Assembly (NCBI RefSeq): GCF_000772955.1
Contig: NZ_JPVO01000047.1
Location: 103,461-167,460 of the forward strand
Direction: 5' to 3'
Origin: Ureibacillus sinduriensis BLB-1 = JCM 15800
GTDB lineage: Bacteria; Bacillota; Bacilli; Bacillales_A; Planococcaceae
DNA length: 64,000 bases
Part shown: piece after piece, positions 25,522 through 34,151 of the stretch
Layout: the number at the start of each line of letters is the position of its first letter
Numbering within the stretch: the stretch's first letter is position 1
The notes under the pieces: generated by a model
The model's input: the letters and a program-made list of their open reading frames with translations, nothing else
What the model was told of the DNA's origin: nothing
Database searches by the model: none
Made by a program: the position numbers and the translations under genes

Positions 25522-26454
25522 ATGAAAATTTTGGTGTTCGGTGCAGGGGCATTGGGCGTCTATTTTGGGGGCAGATTGCTTGAGGCTGGACAAGATGTTT
25601 CCTTTTTTGTGCGCGAGAAACGCGCGGAACAGCTGAAAAAAGAAGGATTGAAAATCAGCAGCCCGGAAGGCGACTTTGAATGTACAAATGCGTCATTCTA
25701 TACATCGCCCGAACAAGTCCGGCAAACAGACTTGCTCATCTTGGCTGTGAAAGGGTACCACCTTGACGCAGTCATCCCGCAAATCCAAACAATTACAAGA
25801 CAGACGGGGGCTTTTGTGTTGCCTTTGTTAAACGGGATGGAGCACCTGGAAAGATTGCAAGAGGCATTGGGGAAAGAAAAAGTATTGGGGGGACTGGCCA
25901 CAATCGTTGCCACTTTAAACAAAGAAGGCCATGTAGAGCACACAAATGCGGCCAGCACTTTAAAATACGGCGCCCTTCATAGCGAGCAGTCCCAGATTTG
26001 TGCGCAATTGGAGGAAATTCACGGTCAACTGAAATCCACTTTCATCAATGAACAACATATCCTCAAACAGATGTGGATCAAGTACGCGTTCATCACGGCC
26101 TTTTCCGGTGTCACTTCGGCGATGCAGCTGCCATCAGGTTTCATCGCAAGCAATCCCGCAACTCTCAACATCGCCAAAAAGGTCGTTCAGGAAATGACTC
26201 TGCTTGCCGGGAAGGAAGGCATTCCGTTAACGGACGATGAAATGGAAGGAATCGTCAAAATGCTTCTCGGATTCAAAAAAGAGGCAACCTCTTCCATGCA
26301 TCAAGACTTAAGGAAAGGGTTGCCGATCGAAATCGAGCACTTGCAGGGAGGGGCGCTGCGCTATGCGCAAAAACATCAAGTCCAGATTCCGGTTATCGAA
26401 ACGATTTACGGCATTCTCAAGCCTTATGAAAATGGGGAACCTAATTACTCATAA
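25522..26454 (+). CDS. 2-dehydropantoate 2-reductase family protein (PanE/ApbA)
   Basis: A 310-residue NADPH-dependent ketopantoate reductase family member. The dinucleotide site GAGALGVYFGG starts at residue 7, LAVKGYHLD and LLNGMEHLE follow, and the ApbA C-terminal domain has the conserved Lys in QMWIKYAFITAF. It may be the pantothenate-pathway enzyme or one of the common paralogues; no panB/C gene is nearby. ATG 25522 is the family start, with a G-rich RBS just before it; an upstream ATG lies at 25501. Confidence 0.9.
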   Translation: MKILVFGAGALGVYFGGRLLEAGQDVSFFVREKRAEQLKKEGLKISSPEGDFECTNASFYTSPEQVRQTDLLILAVKGYHLDAVIPQIQTITRQTGAFVLPLLNGMEHLERLQEALGKEKVLGGLATIVATLNKEGHVEHTNAASTLKYGALHSEQSQICAQLEEIHGQLKSTFINEQHILKQMWIKYAFITAFSGVTSAMQLPSGFIASNPATLNIAKKVVQEMTLLAGKEGIPLTDDEMEGIVKMLLGFKKEATSSMHQDLRKGLPIEIEHLQGGALRYAQKHQVQIPVIETIYGILKPYENGEPNYS

Positions 26455-26458
26455 ATTA

Positions 26459-26498
26459 AAAACCGACTTCCTTCACCCGTAAGGAACCGGCTTTTTTA
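26459..26498. terminator. Terminator between convergent genes
   Basis: Imperfect stem AACCGACTTCCTT with AAGGAACCGGCTT followed by TTTTAC. Confidence 0.75.
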
Positions 26499-26531
26499 CA
26501 TCCAACAGACGAATCATGAAACTCTATACAA

Positions 26532-27023
26532 CTAGCACCAAACAATGACTTCCGAAGGTGTGGTTTGGGCAGGGATGCTTCTTGTCGAAGCACCATAGAT
26601 GACGATGAGGTTATGGTTGGCCGGATTGTGCGAAAAAGGCTGCCAATTCCTCAACAAAACTGGCGTGTTTGGAGCGAGATTCAACCTTAACTCGCCATCC
26701 CGGCTGACCAATTGGCCGTTAAAATAATCCACCTTCACGTTCTCGTAGGAGTTTTCCTTCACGACGATCAACGCTGGATACTGAGGTGGGTAAATCATAA
26801 TAGCCGGCGCATCCCCATCATAATAACCTGTCACGATATCGCCGGGATTCACAATCTCGGCGTAAACAAAGTATGTCGTGGGCGAGACGACAAAGTTCAC
26901 GATGCCGCCTTGCATATCTTCGACGGTCATCAATTTATAACAACCTGCGTCCTCCCCGTTTTGGCCAATCATAAAATCCCTTATTTCCGTAACCGTGCCG
27001 CGAAAAGATTGAAAATTTACCAT
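26532..27023 (-). CDS. Uncharacterised beta-rich protein
   Basis: A 163-residue cytosolic protein, not recognised. It begins VNFQSFRGTVTEIRDFMIG and is rich in short beta strands; GDIVTGYYDGDAPAIMIYPP reads like an OB-fold or beta-barrel segment, and LRNWQPFSHNPANHNLIVIY follows. No signal peptide, membrane segment or catalytic motif. ATG 27023 is preferred over ATG 27029, since the latter directly abuts AAAGGG. The 255-bp gap to the next gene shows no other feature. Confidence 0.6.
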   Translation of the reverse strand: MVNFQSFRGTVTEIRDFMIGQNGEDAGCYKLMTVEDMQGGIVNFVVSPTTYFVYAEIVNPGDIVTGYYDGDAPAIMIYPPQYPALIVVKENSYENVKVDYFNGQLVSRDGELRLNLAPNTPVLLRNWQPFSHNPANHNLIVIYGASTRSIPAQTTPSEVIVWC

Positions 27024-27278
27024 ACCCATCCCTTTCCTCTGTGTCCCATCTGAAGGGGAATCAAAACCGACTAATCCCCCCAGTGGACACCGCCTATTTA
27101 ATCACCATAATTTATGTGGTGCTCCCCGGTTGGGTGAATCAATTTTCGTAAATCAAAAAATAGGAAATTAATCACTGAACTTCCACCCGGTGTTGAGCGT
27201 TCTATTAAATGGGTTTAACTTTTGAATTCACGAGAATAAATAAACTACAGGGGGAACAGCAAAAGGAGGGATTGTTCT

Positions 27279-27554
27279 ATGTACATCGCAAAACTGATAG
27301 ATAATAAAAGTGAAAGATTGCTAGGTAAAGTGGAAAAGCCGTTTTTTGTCCCGATTCAACTAATTGAACTAAAACTAAATGTAGATAACTTCGACAGTGC
27401 CTTGAATTTAGCGAGAAAAAGATTACGGCCGATCATTAACAATCCAGCAAATATGAAGATTGAACAACCGACAAATGACACGATGCTCTTATCTTTTAGA
27501 AATAGCCAAGATGGGTTGAAAGTGACATATCAATTGGAAGAATACAAATCATAA
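27279..27554 (+). CDS. Small hypothetical protein (91 aa)
   Basis: Supported by a strong RBS (AAAAGGAGGG, 8 nt before ATG) and a following terminator. The product is a mixed alpha/beta protein without a signal or membrane segment; FDSALNLARKRLRPIINNP suggests a central helix. I recognise no family. Apparently monocistronic. Confidence 0.65.
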   Translation: MYIAKLIDNKSERLLGKVEKPFFVPIQLIELKLNVDNFDSALNLARKRLRPIINNPANMKIEQPTNDTMLLSFRNSQDGLKVTYQLEEYKS

Positions 27555-27561
27555 AATAAAG

Positions 27562-27597
27562 ACCTGTGTTGAAAACGTTCTCAACGCAGGTTTCTTC
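27562..27597 (+). terminator. Intrinsic terminator
   Basis: Stem ACCTGTGTTGA with TCAACGCAGGT (one G-T pair) followed by TTCTTC. Confidence 0.8.
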
Positions 27598-27755
27598 ATG
27601 TCGCTTAAGCCAAAAGCAAGAGATCCAACTCGCAAAACACAATTGCATGCGCGAAAGGGTGTTTCATGAGGTATAATAATAAAAAGGAAAATTATGCCTA
27701 CTAAAGTGGAGCTGCATAACGACAGCCCATTACTATAAGAACAGGAAGGTCAGCC

Positions 27756-28763
27756 ATGATTGGGAATGAATCAATGCATCGTCGAAACAAAACTTTATTC
27801 ATATTAATCAGCATTTTCTACCTCATACAAGTAATGATCAATATTTTCATTGAAGGATTCGTAAGTGTTTTTCCTCCAGCCTTTCTATTTATACTATTTG
27901 GTGCCATCTTGGTTTTTCTGATTTACAAAAAAGTAAATCCGGAGATAACGATGTATGGGTTGGTAACTTGCATGTATCTCTATTTTTATTTCCTGCTAAA
28001 CGATTCTCCGTACTTAGTAAACTATCTATTCATGTGGCTTGCCCTTCCGCTAAGTGCCATTTACCAACATGCACGTGTGGTGATAATGGCCGGAATCGCA
28101 TCAATCATCCTGACGTGTTATGCGTTCTTTTACTTGCACAATGAAATTTTTCCGAATGTGGCAAGTGCCGACTTTGTCTATCTCGTGTTGTTTGGCATAT
28201 CTAAGACCGCCTTTTTGTTGATGTTTATTTACAAAATAAATGGTGTCAATGCCAAGCTCCAGGATTTAGCCTATCTCGATCCTTTGACCGGCGCGGCGAA
28301 TCGATTGTTGCTCAAAGGAAAGTTTGATGAACTAAAAAACTCAAAAGTTCATTCAATCGCTCTGTTATTCCTCGATATGAACGGGTTCAAAATCATTAAT
28401 GATACTTATGGCCATGAAGTGGGCGATCAGTTGTTGGAAGTCGTTGTCCGAAGGCTGGATGGGGCACTGAGGGAGTCCGATTTGCTTTGCCGGTTGGGCG
28501 GGGATGAATTTGTCATTTTGCTATCCAATATCGAAAAGGACATCCTGGAAAATCTATCGGAGCGAATTTTGTTGGCATTGGAACAGCCCATCATGCTAAA
28601 TAATGAAATGATTCATATATCGGCAAGCATCGGCAGCTCCTACACAACCAAAACATCGCGAGCAGACCTGGAAACGCTGATCAAGGAAGCCGATACAGCG
28701 ATGTATAAAGACAAGGGGAGGGAACTAATCGCCAGTCACCCACCCGAAGCAATAGAGGTTTAA
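27756..28763 (+). CDS. Membrane diguanylate cyclase (GGDEF)
   Basis: A 335-residue protein: about six transmembrane helices in residues 13-160, then a GGDEF domain (about 170-330) that makes cyclic di-GMP from two GTP. The active-site motif GGDEF at 248-252 is intact. RESD at 239-242, five residues upstream, is a complete RxxD inhibitory site, so product feedback is expected. DPLTGAANR starts the domain. The N-terminal membrane region is not a named sensor domain that I recognise. No EAL gene is near. Confidence 0.93.
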   Translation: MIGNESMHRRNKTLFILISIFYLIQVMINIFIEGFVSVFPPAFLFILFGAILVFLIYKKVNPEITMYGLVTCMYLYFYFLLNDSPYLVNYLFMWLALPLSAIYQHARVVIMAGIASIILTCYAFFYLHNEIFPNVASADFVYLVLFGISKTAFLLMFIYKINGVNAKLQDLAYLDPLTGAANRLLLKGKFDELKNSKVHSIALLFLDMNGFKIINDTYGHEVGDQLLEVVVRRLDGALRESDLLCRLGGDEFVILLSNIEKDILENLSERILLALEQPIMLNNEMIHISASIGSSYTTKTSRADLETLIKEADTAMYKDKGRELIASHPPEAIEV

Positions 28764-28770
28764 TCGATTG

Positions 28771-28802
28771 AAAAAGCCGGAGGGAAATCTTCCGGTTTTT
28801 TT
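28771..28802 (+). terminator. Intrinsic terminator
   Basis: AAAAAGCCGGA with TCCGGTTTTTTT around a nine-base loop. Confidence 0.85.
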
Positions 28803-28948
28803 GTGTTAAAAGACTTCAAAACTTCGTGCCTAAACCCCTTAAAAGTCCTCAACAACTTTTTCGCTACAAGATGTCTCTTTTTTGTCCTTGTATAGATATT
28901 TATATAAGTGAAGACAAGTTAATCACTTATTAAAAGGAGAGATGACAG

Positions 28949-29359
28949 TTGAACATTATGGAATACAATGGGGATGCGGTTGTGGAAACGCGGGAACTGG
29001 CGAGGATGTATTGCCGACCGATGAGCGAGATTACAAGAGTCTACCTCCAAAATAAAGAGCGATTTAAAGAGGGCCAACATTTTCATTTAGTGGATGGCCG
29101 AGTCGAGGAATCAGCAAGTGACCATCCAGATTTAGTGAGTACCAATCATAAAATTTCGTTCCTCTGGACGGATTGCGGCTTGTATGAGCATGCGGCGTTG
29201 ATGGATACACAGCTTGCCTGGCAATCCTATTGCCAGTTCATCTACTTTGTTTTCAACAAGTCGGAAAAAATGAAACAGGCAACCCAGGTACACAGGGAAA
29301 CGGAAGACCTCTTGGCAAAGCGGCAGCTTTTAATCTTGCTGGCAAAGGAGTTGTTCTAA
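28949..29359 (+). CDS. ORF6N-domain phage-type protein
   Basis: A 136-residue protein whose first 70 residues (VVETRELARMYCRPMSEITR, then NKERFKEGQHF) match the ORF6N DNA-binding domain of phage anti-repressor-like proteins. The rest (FNKSEKMKQATQVHRETEDL) is helical. TTG 28949 is chosen because AAGGAGA lies 8 nt upstream; the first ATG, at 28958, is too far from it. It begins a tightly packed four-gene phage-like replication module: the next start is 1 bp after its stop. Confidence 0.8.
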   Translation: MNIMEYNGDAVVETRELARMYCRPMSEITRVYLQNKERFKEGQHFHLVDGRVEESASDHPDLVSTNHKISFLWTDCGLYEHAALMDTQLAWQSYCQFIYFVFNKSEKMKQATQVHRETEDLLAKRQLLILLAKELF

Positions 29360-29360
29360 A

Positions 29361-30140
29361 GTGAATCTCCTAATCAATGAACCAGCATTGCAAATATTGC
29401 CGACCTTGGCCGTCAAACTTGGGCTAAATGAAGCGATTGTGTTGCAGCAGTTGCACTTTAGATTATCACACTCACCTCTACGTTATGGGGGCCATACTTG
29501 GTATCACCATACGTATGCCAAATGGCATCAGCAGTTCCCATTTTGGTCCGAGAGAACCATCAGCAGGATTTTTTTGGGGCTTGAAAACCTAGGGATTATT
29601 GTGTCCACCCAACACTACAACGAGATGAAAATCAACAAGACGAAATGGTATCGTATTGATTACGATGTGCTTCAAGTTGTCCTTGGAAGCCAAGTTGTCC
29701 TGCTAGAAGAACAGGACTGTCAGCAACCTGCCGCACAACGTGTGGGGGAGCTGGGGCACGAAGTGGCCGCATCAGATCTAAAAGACTTTAAAAAAGAAGA
29801 AAGAAAAGAGAAAAATATTTCTTTTGCTTTTGAAGTGATTCAATATTTAAACGAAAAAACAAATAAGAATTTTCGAGCCAATAACAAAGCAACGATACGT
29901 CTCATCAACGGACGTTTAAGGGAGGGCTTTACACTCCAAGATTTCCAAACAGTCATTGATAAAAAGGTGGAACAATGGGTTGAAAACCCAGAGATGAATC
30001 ATTATTTAAGGCCAAGCACACTCTTCAACGCAACGAACTTTGAAAACTATCTCAATGAATCCACCTATACAAAACCACAAAAAACAAATACCCGGATGCA
30101 GTCAATCGTACTGGATTATGAGGCTGGGGAAGACGATTAA
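29361..30140 (+). CDS. Phage replication initiator (conserved phage C-terminal domain)
   Basis: A 259-residue protein. The N terminus holds a winged-helix-like region (AIVLQQLHFRL, then WSERTISRIFLGLENLGIIV). The C terminus (about 155-240: VIQYLNEKTNKNFRANN, FQTVIDKKVEQW, YLRPSTLFNATNFENYL) matches the Phg_2220_C domain of Gram-positive phage replisome organisers. Such proteins bind the origin and load DnaB. GTG 29361 has AAAGGAG 10 nt upstream. The helicase gene directly downstream supports the role. Confidence 0.85.
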   Translation: MNLLINEPALQILPTLAVKLGLNEAIVLQQLHFRLSHSPLRYGGHTWYHHTYAKWHQQFPFWSERTISRIFLGLENLGIIVSTQHYNEMKINKTKWYRIDYDVLQVVLGSQVVLLEEQDCQQPAAQRVGELGHEVAASDLKDFKKEERKEKNISFAFEVIQYLNEKTNKNFRANNKATIRLINGRLREGFTLQDFQTVIDKKVEQWVENPEMNHYLRPSTLFNATNFENYLNESTYTKPQKTNTRMQSIVLDYEAGEDD

Positions 30141-30170
30141 AGAAGTTTGTCTTAAGGGGGAGTTCATTGT

Positions 30171-31478
30171 ATGACCACAGATCTAAGCATAGATTTGCTG
30201 GAAAGAAGTTTGCTTGGGACGATGCTGAAAGAAGAGTATTTGATTCTTGACGAAGTCATCCAGCCAAATATGTTTCAGTCACAGATTCATCGCTCGATTT
30301 ACCTGGCAATGCAGCATCTGGCCCGAAACAATCAACCTGTCGATTATATTACAATTCTCACAATGAGGGAGCCGGATGAAGTAGGTGGTGCCAATTATTT
30401 AGCCGGTTTGCAAACTTTTGCCGATGAGGAAAAATTCGATGCCTACCTGGAAATGTTCAAGAAAGAATGGCAGGAAAAGCAAAAACAACAAATCCTCAAC
30501 CTTGCTAGCCTTCAAAATTGGCCCATCGAAACAATCCAAAAAGAACTGGATGCCTTGCAAACGGACACTCTTTCGGTGGAGACGGATGTGAAGGATGACC
30601 TCGTGAAAATGGCAGAGCGGCCCTACCTCCCCAAAGAAGATGAAAGGGTGGTGCGGACGGATTTGAAAGAACTGGAAAAGCTCATTGTAGGCTTTCGGCA
30701 AGGGGAACTAACCATTATTGCGGGAAGGCCCTCCATGGGGAAAACCGATGTCATGAACTATTTTGCGTTAACAGCGGGACATGCGGGCTGCCTGCCGATT
30801 ATCTTCTCACTGGAAATGAACAAAGCCATGCTGCTCGACCGGCTCATTGCAGCAAGCGGAAAAATTAGCCGACTAAAAATGCGTGACCCGTATCAATACT
30901 TTTCTGAAAAGCAAAAGGAACAATGGATTCCGGTGTTGACGGAATTAAGTAAAGCCAATCTGCAAATCGATGACCGTGCGGGACTGACGGTCAGTCAAAT
31001 GCGGGCGCAAGTCAGGAAGCTCATTAAAAACAACCCTAAGCAAAAGCCGATTGTCTTCATTGATTACCTGCAAATCATCCACTCCAATGCAGCAACAAAA
31101 GGGGGCAACCAAACGGCCATCATCGGGCAAATCAGTTGGGAACTGAAACAAATGGCCAAGGAATTTGACTGTCCGGTAGTGTGCCTTTCTCAACTTAATC
31201 GGGGCGTGGAATCCCGCCAAAACAAGCGTCCTGTGATGAGTGACCTCCGCGACTCCGGCAATATCGAACAGGATGCCGATGTCATCATTTTGTTATACCG
31301 GGCCGCCTACTACAATCAATCGGCACAATCTGTGGAGGGGCAAGCAACAACGGTGGGAGGGACAAACACCGATCCGGCAAAAGACAAGCTCGAACTCAAT
31401 GTCGCAAAAAATCGCAACGGCCCAACCGGGATCGTCAGCGTCAACTACTCCAAAATGACCGGCAGACTCAAAGAGTAA
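30171..31478 (+). CDS. DnaB-type replicative helicase (phage-like)
   Basis: A 435-residue helicase: DnaB N-terminal domain (about 5-95, LERSLLGTMLKEEYL) and a RecA-like motor with Walker A GRPSMGKT (185-192), Walker B KPIVFIDYLQIIH, LSQLNRGVESRQNKRP and DLRDSGNIEQDAD. It is complete and probably active. As part of the ORF6N-initiator-helicase set it is a phage/mobile-element helicase, not the chromosomal copy, which normally sits with rplI. RBS AAGGGGG precedes the ATG. Confidence 0.92.
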   Translation: MTTDLSIDLLERSLLGTMLKEEYLILDEVIQPNMFQSQIHRSIYLAMQHLARNNQPVDYITILTMREPDEVGGANYLAGLQTFADEEKFDAYLEMFKKEWQEKQKQQILNLASLQNWPIETIQKELDALQTDTLSVETDVKDDLVKMAERPYLPKEDERVVRTDLKELEKLIVGFRQGELTIIAGRPSMGKTDVMNYFALTAGHAGCLPIIFSLEMNKAMLLDRLIAASGKISRLKMRDPYQYFSEKQKEQWIPVLTELSKANLQIDDRAGLTVSQMRAQVRKLIKNNPKQKPIVFIDYLQIIHSNAATKGGNQTAIIGQISWELKQMAKEFDCPVVCLSQLNRGVESRQNKRPVMSDLRDSGNIEQDADVIILLYRAAYYNQSAQSVEGQATTVGGTNTDPAKDKLELNVAKNRNGPTGIVSVNYSKMTGRLKE

Positions 31479-31484
31479 AACAAA

Positions 31485-31943
31485 ATGAAGGCGAATCATC
31501 AAACAATCCAAAGCCTATTCCAAGACGCCATACGCTATGACGAACCCTACACAGCCCACCTCATCTACTTCGCAACAAGAAAGGGCAAAGTCGAAATGCA
31601 AGACCCCGCCGCAAAACTTTATGAAATGACCCTAACCCGGGAAGAACAGGACAAAATCAGGGACATGCACACAGCCGACAAACTCGGAATGCGGACGATC
31701 AAACTCTATGCCATCAAGCGAAACCCCACCAACTACGTCTTCTACTTCGCAAGCAACGCTTGGGACGCAAGGGAACTCCATCATCAACTCTACGGCTGCT
31801 GGGAAAACCACCTCATCTCCGCGTATAACCAAATGATCGACAAAGGACTATATTTTCCGGACAGAAAGATTACGAGAACGTTCCGTGAATTGATGAAGGA
31901 GACGGTGGTGTTTCCTCGTTGGGTTTGTGAGGTGGGAATGTAG
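31485..31943 (+). CDS. Hypothetical protein of the phage replication module
   Basis: A 152-residue protein, not recognised. Notable segments are ARKLxxE-type helices and TIKLYAIKRNPTNYVFYFASN; FRELMKETVVFPRWVCEV closes it. It starts 6 bp after the helicase stop, so it belongs to the same transcript. Small genes at this place in phages often encode replication accessory or VRR-NUC/RusA-type proteins, but no such motif is visible. Confidence 0.6.
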   Translation: MKANHQTIQSLFQDAIRYDEPYTAHLIYFATRKGKVEMQDPAAKLYEMTLTREEQDKIRDMHTADKLGMRTIKLYAIKRNPTNYVFYFASNAWDARELHHQLYGCWENHLISAYNQMIDKGLYFPDRKITRTFRELMKETVVFPRWVCEVGM

Positions 31944-32438
31944 AAGAGTAATATGTATTTTATACAATAGAACGATTGATTAAACCGAAGTTCGGTATTC
32001 GATAATTTAATTTAAAGTTTGGCCATTTATCATAATGTTTTATAAAAGTTACTGTATCAGATATAGACTTTTTCTAATTTTACAATCATTCCGTATTATG
32101 AAAACAACTATTGAAAAGTTGCGAATTTTAATCGTACCTTTCAACCTTTAGAAATGACAAAGGATGTGTTTTAAAATATTTCAAAGATCTTATGCGTATA
32201 AAGTGTTTTATTTGGATAAATTTTATATCCCTAAGATATATACTTCAATTAATAATTATATTGTTAGTAAATAAATAATGGGTTAGAATGGAATATATTT
32301 ATATAAATGGATATATATTCTATCCCATCTTAAGTAAGTAGCTACAAACAGCAAAACTCTCTGACTATTTAGCTTTTCTACTTTAAAGATACCTTGATAG
32401 AACTTATATATAAATAATTTTAAGGAGGATTTCTTAAT
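31944..32438 (+). other. AT-rich non-coding stretch after the replication module
   Basis: About 495 bp of markedly AT-rich DNA without a supported gene. No att repeat, tRNA or clear terminator could be found. It ends in the leader and RBS (AAGGAGG) of the next gene. The drop in GC content marks a compositional boundary. Confidence 0.5.
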
Positions 32439-32774
32439 ATGGCTACAAATGTACGTTCGGATGCTTATAACCTTGGTAAAAGTTGGGGTGAAAGCCTTGG
32501 TAATACTAAGGCTGGAAAAGCATTAGATAAGGCTGCTAAAGCGGTAGGAAACACTTTTGTGGATTATGGAAAAGCAATAAACAAAGCAGCTCAGCAAACC
32601 GTATATGGAAATGCTAAGGAACCTTATGCAGTTGGTGGAGGAGCAGGCGCAGCACTTGTCAAAAGCGGAGCAAAAGCAGCTGTAAAAGGGGCTGGAGCTG
32701 GATTATTAGCAGAATTTGGCGCTAGATCTGTTTCAAACATTTATAATGACGTTATAAAAAAAGGTTCGAAATAG
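32439..32774 (+). CDS. Gly/Ala/Lys-rich small protein, possible glycine-zipper peptide
   Basis: A 111-residue basic protein without a signal peptide. The C-terminal half (GGGAGAALVKSGAKAAVKGAGAGLLAEFGA) is a glycine-zipper-like hydrophobic stretch that could insert in membranes. Such composition occurs in phage, toxin and bacteriocin-type proteins, but no family is recognised. RBS AAGGAGG lies upstream. It begins an AT-rich group of unknown genes next to a decayed gene. Confidence 0.55.
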   Translation: MATNVRSDAYNLGKSWGESLGNTKAGKALDKAAKAVGNTFVDYGKAINKAAQQTVYGNAKEPYAVGGGAGAALVKSGAKAAVKGAGAGLLAEFGARSVSNIYNDVIKKGSK

Positions 32775-32873
32775 GCAGATCAGCTTTTTAAGTATTTAAT
32801 AATGCCATAAATAGTAGAGGACCTTTTAATTGCCTCTTCTATTTTTAATTATATTGTAATTAAAGGGGAATAT

Positions 32874-33557
32874 ATGAGGAAAATCTTTTCAAGTAATATC
32901 AAGCTAGATTCTTTATTATTAGCTTACTTTGATAAAAATCACCTAAAAAAATCAATTGTATGTCAAAGTAAAGACGGACTAGTATGGTATATTGATGATC
33001 AAAGTTTTGATAATATTTGTTATTATGGTTTTATCGTAAATGATTCGTTTTGGATTTGTGATCCAAACTCAATTGAATACACTACATTTGAAGGAGAAAT
33101 ATTTTCAGTTGGAATAACAGTTAAAGAACGAATTGCAAAAATGTTAAATATTTCTTCAACTGAAACTGGTTCAGATTTTATAAAAGAAAACTATAAAATT
33201 TATGATAAAAAAAGTATCTTTAGTAATCTAGACAATGCAATTTGTTTTAGAGCGAATATAGAAGGAGTAATTACCGATTCTCTTGTTATATTACAAATCC
33301 TAGACCCTATGGGCAATATTTTTCATATGAGTTCGGAGTTATTAAATGAAAATAAAGTAGATGGTAGGAGAGTATATTATGCTGGAATGAGAGTTTCAGA
33401 TTTTTTAGTAGAAGGGACTTGGACCTTTCAACTAGTCTACGGAGATAAGTTATTATGCTCAGAAGAAATTAAATATAAAGTATATAAAAATGGTTACCGG
33501 GATAGAGCGATTAATACAAAAGCTTCAAACCAATCTTTAATAAATTTTAAATGTTGA
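32874..33557 (+). CDS. Uncharacterised cytosolic protein in AT-rich island
   Basis: A 227-residue protein, not recognised. It lacks a signal peptide and has many aromatic residues in the first half (WYIDDQSFDNICYYGFIVND). The second half (VILQILDPMGNIF..., VEGTWTFQLVYGDKLLCSEEIKYKV) looks like an immunoglobulin-like beta domain. RBS AAAGGGG precedes the ATG. Base composition is clearly lower in GC than the flanking chromosome, suggesting transfer. Confidence 0.6.
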   Translation: MRKIFSSNIKLDSLLLAYFDKNHLKKSIVCQSKDGLVWYIDDQSFDNICYYGFIVNDSFWICDPNSIEYTTFEGEIFSVGITVKERIAKMLNISSTETGSDFIKENYKIYDKKSIFSNLDNAICFRANIEGVITDSLVILQILDPMGNIFHMSSELLNENKVDGRRVYYAGMRVSDFLVEGTWTFQLVYGDKLLCSEEIKYKVYKNGYRDRAINTKASNQSLINFKC

Positions 33558-33621
33558 ATATACAGAAATACAAATAATTTTAAAATAGCAACCTAAATAT
33601 ATAAATATTGAAGGTGTATAA

Positions 33622-33795
33622 ATGATGAAAATGAATAAAAGCTTAGGGATATTTATTGTAATAATTTACTTTATTGTATGTGCAATTGTTTCAAATATTT
33701 ATGAACTCGCAACAATTATAAACTATATATTATGTGCTATTGGGTTGTTATTGGCATCATTTTTACGCTATTTATTCATAAAATCAAATAATTAA
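33622..33795 (+). CDS. Small two-helix membrane protein (57 aa)
   Basis: A short gene with RBS GAAGGTG 5 nt before ATG 33622. The product has two hydrophobic helices (LGIFIVIIYFIVCAIV and TIINYILCAIGLLLASF) and ends in KSNN. It is typical of small immunity or orphan membrane peptides; the function is unknown. It follows the 227-residue gene by 64 bp. Confidence 0.5.
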   Translation: MMKMNKSLGIFIVIIYFIVCAIVSNIYELATIINYILCAIGLLLASFLRYLFIKSNN

Positions 33796-34105
33796 ATGTT
33801 TGAAGCTAAAGGTGATCGACGTAGTAGAGTGTTTGAAAAAGGGGTTCAATAATGTTGGGTGAAGAATAACCACAGAAGCAATTGAATTGGATTATTCAAT
33901 CTTTGCACATAATGGGATGAGAGGCAAATACATAGCTATGTACTTGAGGTTTTAGTAAACTCAATATCTACAATTGGATTTAGAAATAAAGACAAAAAAA
34001 TAGTGGAGATTTTATCAAGTGTATCATGTATATTACCTTGGATCAGAATCATATGAAATTTTGCTGAAGAATGGTGAAGTAATAGACAATCCTTTTGAAC
34101 TTTGA
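33796..34105 (+). pseudogene. Decayed coding remnant
   Basis: Two short coding-like fragments in different frames, AIELDYSIFAHNGMRGKYIA near 33880-33955 and YLGSESYEILLKNGEVIDNP ending with TGA at 34103-34105, separated by stops. The second reads like a genuine protein C terminus. I infer an eroded gene; its family is unknown. Confidence 0.35.
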
Positions 34106-34108
34106 AAA

Positions 34109-34151
34109 ATAAAAAAGTATAAGAAGTTTTAAACTCCTTATACTTATATTT
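34109..34151. terminator. Bidirectional terminator
   Basis: Stem AAGTATAAG/CTTATACTT (34115-34123 with 34137-34145) with A and T runs on both sides, at the end of the helicase gene. Confidence 0.8.

Noticed and set aside
31944..32438. Attachment site of an integrated element after the replication module
   Set aside because: No tRNA gene, integrase or matching direct repeat was found on either side.
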